Origin: Halobacteriovoraceae bacterium
GTDB taxonomy: Bacteria > Bdellovibrionota > Bacteriovoracia > Bacteriovoracales > Bacteriovoracaceae
DNA length: 7,368 nt
Direction: 5' to 3'
Assembly (NCBI GenBank): GCA_018663815.1
Contig: JABJPQ010000460.1
Location: forward strand, 1-7,368
The number at the start of each line of letters is the position of its first letter. Position 1 is the first letter of the stretch. The position numbers and the translations under genes were made by a program. The notes beneath the pieces were generated by a model. It was given only the letters and a program-made list of their open reading frames with translations. It did not search any database and was not told the DNA's origin. Shown in pieces: positions 1 to 6,095 of the stretch.

Positions 1-592
1 TTTCAAAAATGGTTTTACAAACAGACTCATATGATTTTTTGTACTCGAGGGGGAGGTATTCAGAGTTTAGAATTAATTCTAAATTATTTTCACCGAAGTT
101 TTGAATGTCTAGTTTGAGTCTGTGTTGAGCAATACTGGCCTGGCCAGTATTATGTAATCTTGCAAGTAATCTTCCCATTTGCTCTAATAGTAAGTCTGTC
201 CATTCATCACAGGCCCGTCCCCCCTTTTTAGGAAAGATGGAATAGAAAAGACCATCAGTGTTTGTGAATACAGATTGTCCTTCAATTTTAATAGGAGCAA
301 TGACAAATATATCATTTGCAACTAAATCAAATAAAAAATCGTGCTCATCTTGAATTTGTTTTTCACTCCAACGTCCGGGGCGATAAAACTTTATAATTTT
401 AAATGAGTCAGATATATTATCACTTTCAAAACCTTCAACTTCTACCTCAAAAACTCTATTTTCCATGGAAGCTAAGGTGAGAACCCGCCCAGTTGTTTTA
501 AAGCCACTCAGCTCGATAGCATCTAAAACTTTATCTGGTGTAAGTTTATCAAAGAATTCTGTTTTGTTATTTCCCCAGACTCGAGAGCTCAT
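1..592 (-). CDS. srkA: SrkA/YihE-type stress response kinase, N-terminal part (cut by window edge)
   Basis: The first 197 residues are visible; the gene runs off the left edge. I translated the minus strand from the ATG at 592-590. The product closely resembles E. coli SrkA (YihE, about 328 aa), a Ser/Thr protein kinase with an aminoglycoside-phosphotransferase fold that protects stressed cells from death. Shared stretches include 'LTPDKVLDAI' (17-26), 'SMENRVFEVE' (42-51, nucleotide-binding loop), 'IIKFYRPGRWS' (66-76, with K68 as the likely ATP-binding lysine), 'DEHDF' and 'LARLHNTGQ'. The catalytic HGD loop and the metal-binding Asp would lie outside the window, so activity cannot be judged. 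The start is 6 nt after the stop of the upstream YchJ-like gene. A GGAG (604-607) lies inside that gene's end, 11 nt from the ATG, so the two are probably co-transcribed and translationally linked. The family call is secure; the physiological role is inferred from E. coli. Confidence 0.9.
   Translation of the reverse strand, partial: MSSRVWGNNKTEFFDKLTPDKVLDAIELSGFKTTGRVLTLASMENRVFEVEVEGFESDNISDSFKIIKFYRPGRWSEKQIQDEHDFLFDLVANDIFVIAPIKIEGQSVFTNTDGLFYSIFPKKGGRACDEWTDLLLEQMGRLLARLHNTGQASIAQHRLKLDIQNFGENNLELILNSEYLPLEYKKSYESVCKTIFE
131..151. repeat. Perfect interrupted palindrome inside srkA
   Basis: Left arm AATACTGGCC (131-140), a single central T (141), and right arm GGCCAGTATT (142-151), which is the exact reverse complement of the left arm. 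It lies within the coding part of the kinase gene (residues around HNTGQASIA). In RNA it could fold as an 8-bp stem with a CCNGG-type 5-nt loop. The symmetry is seen directly; any function as a protein-binding site or mRNA hairpin is unproven. Confidence 0.85.
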
Positions 593-598
593 ATAAGC

Positions 599-1087
599 CT
601 AAGCTCCACAGCATTTTTTATATTTTTTTCCTGAGCCACATGAACATGGTTCATTTCGACCAAGCTTAGGTGTTGCACGTTTATATGGACCATTACCAAC
701 AATTTGTCCATCAAGATAAAACCATTTTCCATCTTGCTTTTTAAAGGTAGAAATTTCGTGATGAAGATAATCATTATCTTTATCATCAGCGTACATGGCC
801 TTAAATTCAACTGTGCCAGTTTGATCTGTTTCTTGACCTTTGTTTGTATTGACAATTTCAAGACCTTTCCATGTGCTACTCGTGGCCCATTTAGTGGCTT
901 CATCTTTATCAAAGTCTGTTGTCCCTGGAGCGTGTGACTCAGCAATAAATGGGATTTTATTTTTCGCAAAAGCACTATAACGTGCACGCATAAGTTTTTC
1001 GGCCGTTGGGGCTAGTTGAGATTCACTGTGAAAAACGTCACAACACTCAGAATAATTTACTCCACTATTACACGGACATTGGCTCAT
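599..1087 (-). CDS. ychJ: YchJ/UPF0225 family protein with two SEC-C zinc motifs
   Basis: The 162-aa product matches the YchJ (UPF0225) family in length (E. coli YchJ is 152 aa) and layout. An N-terminal SEC-C motif has C4, C6, C15 and C16 (CPCNSG...YSECC). It is followed by the family signature '[15 protein letters not shown]', a central NTF2-like domain with 'EFKAMYADD' and 'KWFYLDGQI', and a C-terminal SEC-C motif with C148, C150, C159 and C160 ([13 protein letters not shown]). SEC-C motifs bind zinc; the same motif at the SecA C-terminus mediates contact with SecB and ribosomes. The biochemical function of YchJ itself is not established. The start is supported by AAGAGGAG at 1093-1100, 5 nt from the ATG, and by the motif beginning at residue 4. 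It is the first gene of a likely two-gene unit with srkA, transcribed away from the large exported-protein gene. No signal peptide is seen, so a cytoplasmic location is expected. Confidence 0.92.
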   Translation of the reverse strand: MSQCPCNSGVNYSECCDVFHSESQLAPTAEKLMRARYSAFAKNKIPFIAESHAPGTTDFDKDEATKWATSSTWKGLEIVNTNKGQETDQTGTVEFKAMYADDKDNDYLHHEISTFKKQDGKWFYLDGQIVGNGPYKRATPKLGRNEPCSCGSGKKYKKCCGA

Positions 1088-1110
1088 TTTAACTCCTCTT
1101 GATAAGTACT

Positions 1111-1123
1111 TAGAATTATTCTA
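1111..1123. promoter_or_regulatory. Inverted repeat over the ychJ -10 region, possible operator
   Basis: TAGAAT (1111-1116), T, ATTCTA (1118-1123) is a perfect 6-bp inverted repeat. The outer ATAAG (1102-1106) and CTTAT (1124-1128) are also complementary, but with a 4-nt offset on the left side. It overlaps the predicted minus-strand -10 hexamer, a typical place for a repressor site. The sequence is AT-rich, so chance symmetry is a real possibility. Confidence 0.25.
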
Positions 1124-1145
1124 CTTATTTACAGGTAAAGTGCAA
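1118..1145 (-). promoter_or_regulatory. Putative sigma-70-type promoter for ychJ-srkA
   Basis: Read on the minus strand, TTGCAC (1145-1140) and TAGAAT (1123-1118) are separated by 16 nt. They match the -35 and -10 consensus at four and five of six positions. This would place the transcript start about 25 nt upstream of the ychJ ATG, leaving room for its strong Shine-Dalgarno. Found by eye in an AT-rich intergenic region. Confidence 0.4.
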
Positions 1146-1214
1146 TTTTGCAAAGAATAATGGGCAATTTAAAATACTCTTAAACCGTGATTTCAATTAC
1201 TTAAGTCTCCTCCC

Positions 1215-1244
1215 TTTCAACCGATAAGTCTTCTAATATATAAT
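1215..1244 (+). promoter_or_regulatory. Putative promoter for the 1375-codon gene
   Basis: TATAAT at 1239-1244 is a perfect -10 hexamer. The best upstream partner is the weak TTTCAA at 1215-1220, 18 nt away. The expected transcript start is near 1251, about 29 nt before the ATG at 1280. The good -10 with a poor -35 could mean an activator-dependent or alternative-sigma promoter, but this cannot be decided from sequence alone. Confidence 0.4.
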
Positions 1245-1279
1245 TGTATTATGAAGAGTAATAATAGAAAGGATCTCTT

Positions 1280-1333
1280 ATGAAAGTTTTAATATTAATG
1301 GTGACACTTTTTGGCCATAGCTTTGGGTTTGCT
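1280..1333 (+). other. Signal peptide of the large exported protein
   Basis: Residues 1-18: a short basic start (Lys2), a hydrophobic core (VLILMVTLFG) and a G-F-A cleavage context before Ser19-Pro20. There is no lipobox cysteine, so signal peptidase I rather than a lipoprotein route is expected. Pro at +2 of the mature protein is tolerated; cleavage after S19 is less likely because of Pro at +1. Confidence 0.8.
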
Positions 1334-4300
1334 TCACCTTTTACTCAACTCGTAGATGATTCTTTAAACAAACCAGAACTTTCCGACTCTGCTTTAACAC
1401 CAGATATGATTGCAAAGAAAAAGGAAATTGTTGTACTACTACATACTGCTGCTGTTAAGGAGAGTAAAGATAATGAAATTCCTAACGCTGAAAAAGATTT
1501 TACTGGGTTTAAGCCAGATGATATGGAAAAAGCCTACTTTGAAATCGTTCAGGATCTTTATTACAACGGCTATGTAAAAAAAGTGCAAATTGATGCTTGG
1601 ACTAGTTCATTTTCAGCTTTAAAAAATGTGGTTGATCCTGAAAGATTAGAACGTGAGAGAAATATTAATTATGAAAATCGTATTATTGAGTTTTGGAAAC
1701 AAAAATATGTAAAAGTTTTTGATGATTTTTTTGTTCAAGTTACAGCCTCTCCACAAAGTTGTGTTGATGTAGGTCAAATCTCAAGTAAGAGAAAATGTTG
1801 TGTTGGACTCGTATCTTATATTGATTTAGAAAAAGATGTATCTCAAAATTCTTGTTCCTCAGTTGGAAAGACTTGTAGTACAGATACACAATGTTGTTCT
1901 GGTGCTTGCCAAAAAGAGACTCCCGGTGCAGTTAGCGGTAAGTGCTTAGAGGTAATGAAGTGTTATCCTATTCACGAAGAAGGAAAGACTTGCTCTTCGT
2001 CTTCACCATTTTGTGCCAGTGGTAGTTGTGAATCCTTTTCACTAAACCATACAGGTCTTGTCCAGTGTAAAAAAGTAACTAAGCAATGTAGTATAAATTC
2101 AGATTGTTGTTCAGACTCGTGTGTTAATAATAAGTGTGATGAGGCGATGAAGTGCCTTAAGTGTCGTAAGGGTAAAGAAAAATTAGATGAGCAAATGAAT
2201 TGTTGTCCTGGTTATTTACAGATGGAGGATAAGACTTGTGTTCCTCCCATTCCTATTTATGTTCCGACTGTTGAGGTAAAAAAGAATTTATTTAAAAAGC
2301 TTATAGATATTATTTTTCCAAGTGCTTATGCACAATCAGGAACGACTCCCGTAACTAGCAATACTGATGTAACATCTCAAGTCCCTGATTTTGAGCCCTC
2401 TGGAGTTGATTCAGTGGATTCAACGACTTCTACAATTGTTACCACTGAAGATATTGCAAACTCAACGCTAGCATTATCTACGGCCCAACAGGCACTTATT
2501 GATGAAAAAAAATCGGCTTGTAATGAGGATGAAGATTGTATGGCCAGCGTTACTAGTTTAGAAACTAGTTTTGGTAAAGATCAATACACTGGAATGACCC
2601 AAGGACAAATGGATACAGTGGCTCAGGGGAGAGAAGATTGTACAAAAGGTTTTTCAACCACAAGAGCAAGAGCTTGTAGCGAAGATGAAACGCCACCATG
2701 TTTAGAAGAGGACCCAGGCCATGCTTCTTGTATGAGTGCAGTTGATACGTTAGAGCAATCATTTCTTACTGAAAATGCGAATGCCGTTCCTCCAATACTC
2801 GGTGTCTCTCTAAAAAAAGAAGAATATATTGATAAATACAATATTCCCGGAGTTACGGCCAAAACATACTCAGATATCAAAAACTGTGAGTTTAATTCAT
2901 TTAATGATTCATGGAGAGATGCTTCAAATGGCGAGAGAAATGCGGAAGTTTTTTTACGATCATTTGAGTTTGTTTTCTCTCATAAAGGTGCTCAAGATTA
3001 CTGGGCCGATGAAAATAAAGGAAATGTTTTCTCTCGGGCAAACAAAGTGGCAAAAGATTTCCGCAATAATAGAGCTGATCTTATTCTAAAGATGGTTGAA
3101 ATTGACAAGAGGATGGCCTGTAAGTGTATAGCTGTCTTTGGACCCGCAAAGTTTAGTTCAGCTAAACAAGCATTTTTTAACTCAAGTTGTGAGGAAGAAA
3201 AAATTGCACTACAAACTGATTTAGGAACTGGGGGAGAAGATAGTAATATTGATGGAACTTCAGTGGCGACTCTTAGTGAGGGAGTTACTGATGTCGATCA
3301 GGATGCTGCAGTTATAGAAGAAGTTGATAAAGCCGCTGTTGGCATATCTAATGAAAAACTCTTGATTGAATGGCTACAACTAAGGGCCGAAGCTCAAATG
3401 CAAAGGTTTGTAGATAACTCAGACTTAGAAGAAGAGCTTAATGATTTAAGTGATTATATTTCCAATGCTGACTTTCACCAAGTGTTTAAAGACAGAATTG
3501 AAAGAAATAATTTTATTGAAGCTACCCCTGATAGAGGTGACTCAGAAGTTTTATTTAAATGGGGTTATTCGTATTATCCAGGCTGGTTAGCTTTTTTTGT
3601 GACAGCCTTAGCCGGTGGTGGTCTTTTAGAGGCATTAACTTTTAAGAACAAAACCAAAGGTGCAGGTGGGCTCTTTGCTACAGCGACTATCTTGGCCGGT
3701 ATGATGGCCGCATGGCACTACCATGAATCAGATGAAATTTATGCCAATCCATCACTGCAGGATACTGTTAAAAAGAAGAAAACATACAAAAAAAAATGGG
3801 GTATTGTTTATAAGAAATACGATGGATTTACTCGTCGTTATATCGGGCCACGCTTTGACAATAAAGCTGCTGGTGATAATAGGTGTTATATTTATGCTAG
3901 AGCTTCCGCTTGTGTGAGAACAGCTTATCGAGTTGATTTTGATGATGCTGATAATTATATTCTAGATCCAACTTTGCCTTTATTCGTTCCCGCAGGTCAG
4001 ATCAATATAAATTTTATGCCTGGTTATCAAATGAGCTGGGTGCAGATGATAAATCAGGCCAGACATTTAGGTATTGAGCATTTAAAACTTGAAGATAAAG
4101 GTGGATATTTAGGCGGAAAAGCACCTCGAAATACATATCGCAAAAAAAGTAAAAAATACGGGAAAAATGATTTTATGTCTAAAGCAATTAAAGCAGGATA
4201 TTTTCAACCAAAACAAGGTGATTTTACTGAGGTTACGTTTGGTAACCGGAGAGATCTCATCATGAATGCGGCCAGAACATATGCTCGTTGTAAAAACCTG

Positions 4301-5407
4301 CGTGAATGTGGTGCTGTCGAAGGTGTCGATGAAGATGATATTGGTTATGGATATCTATTTGAAACCGACGAAGAAGCTTTACAGTTCGCAGACTACACTT
4401 ATCAAATCCATTACCTGTGGTCTCATTTAACGCAAAATAATTATATGGGATATCCTACCAGTGGTATGGATCAGTATTTCAGATTTGTGGCCTATAATAT
4501 GAAATTAGTAGGATCTTTATCTGCCTCTCGCGCTGTTACTTATGCAAATGCTGCAAAATCTTATGAAGATGATTGGAACTCAAGAAAAGAAGAGTATAAA
4601 TCTTTAGGTGAGGCAAACATGGGAACTCAATCTCGCGGTTTAACTTACTCAACGGCATTTTTTAAAGCTTTTGGTGAACTAAACTTTAGTGGAGAAACAA
4701 ATATTCAAGCTTTTAAGAGCTCTATGAATCAGGCTAACTCTTCAGGTGGTAATTTTAGTAAGGCAGAATTATCTGCCTTAAATGCGGGAACTGACTCGGC
4801 CATAAGAAGAAATGTAGACATAAAAAAACGAGATGCTTTTGATAAAGCTCTGTTAAATGCATCTGATCAAACTAGAAGAGCGGTTGCTGCAAATGCAAAA
4901 TCCCTCGGTAAGATTAATTCACCTCTGTCGCAATTTAGTATGACAAAGCTTGGTGGAGGAGGTCGAGGATTTAAAAAATTAACAAATGCGATTAATAGTA
5001 TGAATAGTAGTATTAAAGATATGAACGCAAACAAAAAAGGAAATAATGGTGTTAGTTCATATAAGCGGACTCCCTTTACGATGCCAAGTTTATTAACCAG
5101 GCCAAATAGTGGAAGTGGATCTAAATATAAAGGAAATATTGATTATACTGGCAAAAATCAATTCAAAGATCAAAATATGAGCTTAGAAGAGGTTGATAGT
5201 TTACTCGGAAGTTTAAAAAAATCCTCAAGTGAATTAGAGCGATTAGACCAGGATTCAATTTTTAAAATTGTCTCTAAAGCTTATAAAAGAAATTATGGGC
5301 GAGTTTTAACTCGTGATGTGATCAAGAAAAAAATTAAAGTAATTTCCGTTAAAGATAATGTTAGTGATAAAGATAAAAAAGCCCTTAAAGATCTATTGGG
5401 AGAGTAA
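1280..5407 (+). CDS. Large exported, knottin-like Cys-rich, membrane-hairpin protein of unrecognised family
   Basis: I do not recognise this 1375-aa protein. The start is set by AAAGGA (1268-1273), 6 nt upstream, and by a signal peptide (Lys2, hydrophobic 3-15, probable cleavage after A18, GFA|SP). Layout: helical Cys-free part, about 20-155; 24-Cys segment, 161-320, with two copies of C-x6-C-x5-CC-x3-C-xn-C and one degenerate copy; 'KKNLFKKLIDIIFPSAYAQS', 334-353; Ser/Thr/Val/Asp linker to about 400; second Cys-containing part, 413-637, with a duplicated motif; two hydrophobic helices, about 765-787 and 796-812, joined by a short basic loop (KNKTKG); Lys-rich stretch, 831-839; a part with paired Cys 869/878 and 1004/1010; Cys-free Ser/Asn/Gly/Lys-rich tail from about 1111, ending in a predicted helical segment. 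All 38 cysteines could pair. The positive-inside rule puts both large parts in the periplasm, anchored by the hairpin. It stands alone in its transcription direction. Function unknown. Confidence 0.9.
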   Translation: MKVLILMVTLFGHSFGFASPFTQLVDDSLNKPELSDSALTPDMIAKKKEIVVLLHTAAVKESKDNEIPNAEKDFTGFKPDDMEKAYFEIVQDLYYNGYVKKVQIDAWTSSFSALKNVVDPERLERERNINYENRIIEFWKQKYVKVFDDFFVQVTASPQSCVDVGQISSKRKCCVGLVSYIDLEKDVSQNSCSSVGKTCSTDTQCCSGACQKETPGAVSGKCLEVMKCYPIHEEGKTCSSSSPFCASGSCESFSLNHTGLVQCKKVTKQCSINSDCCSDSCVNNKCDEAMKCLKCRKGKEKLDEQMNCCPGYLQMEDKTCVPPIPIYVPTVEVKKNLFKKLIDIIFPSAYAQSGTTPVTSNTDVTSQVPDFEPSGVDSVDSTTSTIVTTEDIANSTLALSTAQQALIDEKKSACNEDEDCMASVTSLETSFGKDQYTGMTQGQMDTVAQGREDCTKGFSTTRARACSEDETPPCLEEDPGHASCMSAVDTLEQSFLTENANAVPPILGVSLKKEEYIDKYNIPGVTAKTYSDIKNCEFNSFNDSWRDASNGERNAEVFLRSFEFVFSHKGAQDYWADENKGNVFSRANKVAKDFRNNRADLILKMVEIDKRMACKCIAVFGPAKFSSAKQAFFNSSCEEEKIALQTDLGTGGEDSNIDGTSVATLSEGVTDVDQDAAVIEEVDKAAVGISNEKLLIEWLQLRAEAQMQRFVDNSDLEEELNDLSDYISNADFHQVFKDRIERNNFIEATPDRGDSEVLFKWGYSYYPGWLAFFVTALAGGGLLEALTFKNKTKGAGGLFATATILAGMMAAWHYHESDEIYANPSLQDTVKKKKTYKKKWGIVYKKYDGFTRRYIGPRFDNKAAGDNRCYIYARASACVRTAYRVDFDDADNYILDPTLPLFVPAGQININFMPGYQMSWVQMINQARHLGIEHLKLEDKGGYLGGKAPRNTYRKKSKKYGKNDFMSKAIKAGYFQPKQGDFTEVTFGNRRDLIMNAARTYARCKNLRECGAVEGVDEDDIGYGYLFETDEEALQFADYTYQIHYLWSHLTQNNYMGYPTSGMDQYFRFVAYNMKLVGSLSASRAVTYANAAKSYEDDWNSRKEEYKSLGEANMGTQSRGLTYSTAFFKAFGELNFSGETNIQAFKSSMNQANSSGGNFSKAELSALNAGTDSAIRRNVDIKKRDAFDKALLNASDQTRRAVAANAKSLGKINSPLSQFSMTKLGGGGRGFKKLTNAINSMNSSIKDMNANKKGNNGVSSYKRTPFTMPSLLTRPNSGSGSKYKGNIDYTGKNQFKDQNMSLEEVDSLLGSLKKSSSELERLDQDSIFKIVSKAYKRNYGRVLTRDVIKKKIKVISVKDNVSDKDKKALKDLLGE
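1853..2137 (+). repeat. Three tandem knottin-like Cys modules within the large protein
   Basis: Module A uses C192, C199, C205, C206, C210 and C222. Module B uses C228, C238, C245 and C250. Module C uses C263, C270, C276, C277, C281 and C286. A and C share identical spacing C-x6-C-x5-CC-x3-C, the framework of inhibitor cystine knot peptides. Core sequences align as GKTCSTDTQCCSGAC, GKTCSSSSPFCASGSC and TKQCSINSDCCSDSC. In B the first Cys of the CC pair is Phe244. Extra cysteines flank the array (161, 173, 174, 292, 295, 308, 309, 320). The spacing is seen directly; the knot fold is inferred. Confidence 0.75.
2516..2764 (+). repeat. Internal duplication in the second Cys part of the large protein
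   Basis: Residues 413-431 and 465-495 share AC[N/S]EDE, then CM-x2-V-x-[S/T]-LE-x-SF. The second copy carries a 12-residue longer spacer with one extra Cys (C474) between the two halves. The DNA of the copies has diverged, so the duplication is not recent. Confidence 0.65.
3572..3715 (+). other. Two-helix membrane hairpin of the large protein
   Basis: Residues about 765-787 (YYPGWLAFFVTALAGGGLLEAL) and 796-812 (GGLFATATILAGMMAAW) are the only long hydrophobic stretches after the signal peptide. The 8-9 residue loop between them is basic (K789, K791, K793), as expected for a cytoplasmic turn. This leaves the parts before and after it on the outer face of the inner membrane. Confidence 0.7.
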
Positions 5408-6095
5408 AAAATATCTTTATCCAATGAGCAAATAATTCGCTATCCATTGGCTCACTTAATGAGTCAATGGCCACATCATACACTTGTTTTCCCAATAACT
5501 GTGCTCTTGTATCATAACGTTTTTTTGCATATTCTTTTGAAAATTCGGGGTGCCCTTGGAGGGAAAAAATATGGTCTTCGATAGAATACATTTGGTATGG
5601 GCAAAAATCATCTGCAGCTAAAAGAGTACTGTTGGGAGGAAGTTTCGTAACTTGATCTTTATGGGAAAATAATAAAGACATACTTTTTTTCCCACCACTC
5701 ATCCAGCTTTTGTGTTTAGTAATAGTAAAACTTTTAATGCCAACCCCCCAGCCTTTATTTGAATTTTGAACTTCACCTCCAAGGGCCAAGGCGATGAGTT
5801 GATGGCCAAAACATATGCCTAGCAATTTCTTTTTTCTTTGATGGCACTTTTGGGTAAACTCAATTAGCTGCAAAATCCACTTGTTTTCATCGTAACAAGA
5901 AGCGGGACTACCTGTTACGATCCAACCATCACACTCATTGACTGATTTGGGAAATTGACCTTGGGCCACATTGTATTCTCGAAAGCTTTGATCAGTGAGG
6001 AATTTTTTTAAGTACTGATTTAGCATAGGGGAATAATCTTTTTGATAAGAATTTGGATCTTTGTCAAAGTGATAGGCGTTTAATATCCCAATCAT
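5385..6095 (-). CDS. Class I glutamine amidotransferase-like hydrolase (GATase1, GMP-synthase-like)
   Basis: The 236-aa product has the full GATase1 signature. The nucleophile elbow GICFGHQ holds C95, and QGHPEF holds the catalytic H182 and E184. Also present are 'DGWIVTGSPASCYDENKW' near the N-terminal third and the family-typical 'WGVGI'. Standalone members of this group (YfeJ-like, COG0518) hydrolyse glutamine or gamma-glutamyl amides. I chose the ATG at 6095-6093, not the in-frame ATG at 6164. The upstream gene's TAA shares its last A with this ATG (TAATG), and 'MIGILNAYHF' is the usual first beta strand of the fold; the longer form would overlap the dehydrogenase by 70 nt. No clear Shine-Dalgarno precedes it, so reinitiation after the dehydrogenase is likely. 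Its last 23 nt overlap the end of the convergent large gene. In context it may remove glutamate from a gamma-glutamylated product, but the substrate is unknown. Confidence 0.88.
   Translation of the reverse strand: MIGILNAYHFDKDPNSYQKDYSPMLNQYLKKFLTDQSFREYNVAQGQFPKSVNECDGWIVTGSPASCYDENKWILQLIEFTQKCHQRKKKLLGICFGHQLIALALGGEVQNSNKGWGVGIKSFTITKHKSWMSGGKKSMSLLFSHKDQVTKLPPNSTLLAADDFCPYQMYSIEDHIFSLQGHPEFSKEYAKKRYDTRAQLLGKQVYDVAIDSLSEPMDSELFAHWIKIFFTLPIDL
5444..5470 (+). repeat. Strong hairpin 37 nt past the large gene's stop codon
   Basis: Left arm CCATTGGCTCA (5444-5454), loop CTTAA (5455-5459), right arm TGAGTCAATGG (5460-5470). All eleven positions pair in the plus-strand RNA, one as G-U (5450/5464). 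In the minus-strand RNA that position becomes a C-A mismatch. It lies within the end of the amidotransferase coding sequence. No U-tract follows in either direction, so it is not a standard intrinsic terminator. It may stabilise or block decay of the large gene's mRNA. Confidence 0.6.

Noticed and set aside
589..987. Minus-strand 132-codon ORF overlapping ychJ in another frame
   Set aside because: Shadow of the clearly conserved ychJ frame; no family features and no ribosome-binding site of its own. The same holds for the plus-strand ORF at 704-937.
1125..1196. 23-codon minus-strand ORF starting at TTG, 10 nt after GGAGGAG
   Set aside because: TTG start with long spacing, and it would cover the predicted ychJ promoter. 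No recognisable peptide, so probably chance.
2552..2569. Inverted repeat ACTAGTTT-AG-AAACTAGT inside the large gene
   Set aside because: AT-rich, with a 2-nt centre and no promoter or boundary nearby. It encodes the repeated-motif residues and is most likely codon coincidence.
2565..3917. Short ORFs on both strands inside the large gene (2565-2762, 2623-2880, 2829-3089, 3723-3917)
   Set aside because: All lie in alternate frames of the large gene, have no recognisable motifs, and are explained as chance open frames in AT-rich coding DNA.
5375..5400. Possible terminator for the minus-strand operon (CCC...GGGC followed by six T on the minus strand)
   Set aside because: The T-run is good but the stem is only three base pairs with a 13-nt loop, too weak to call an intrinsic terminator.
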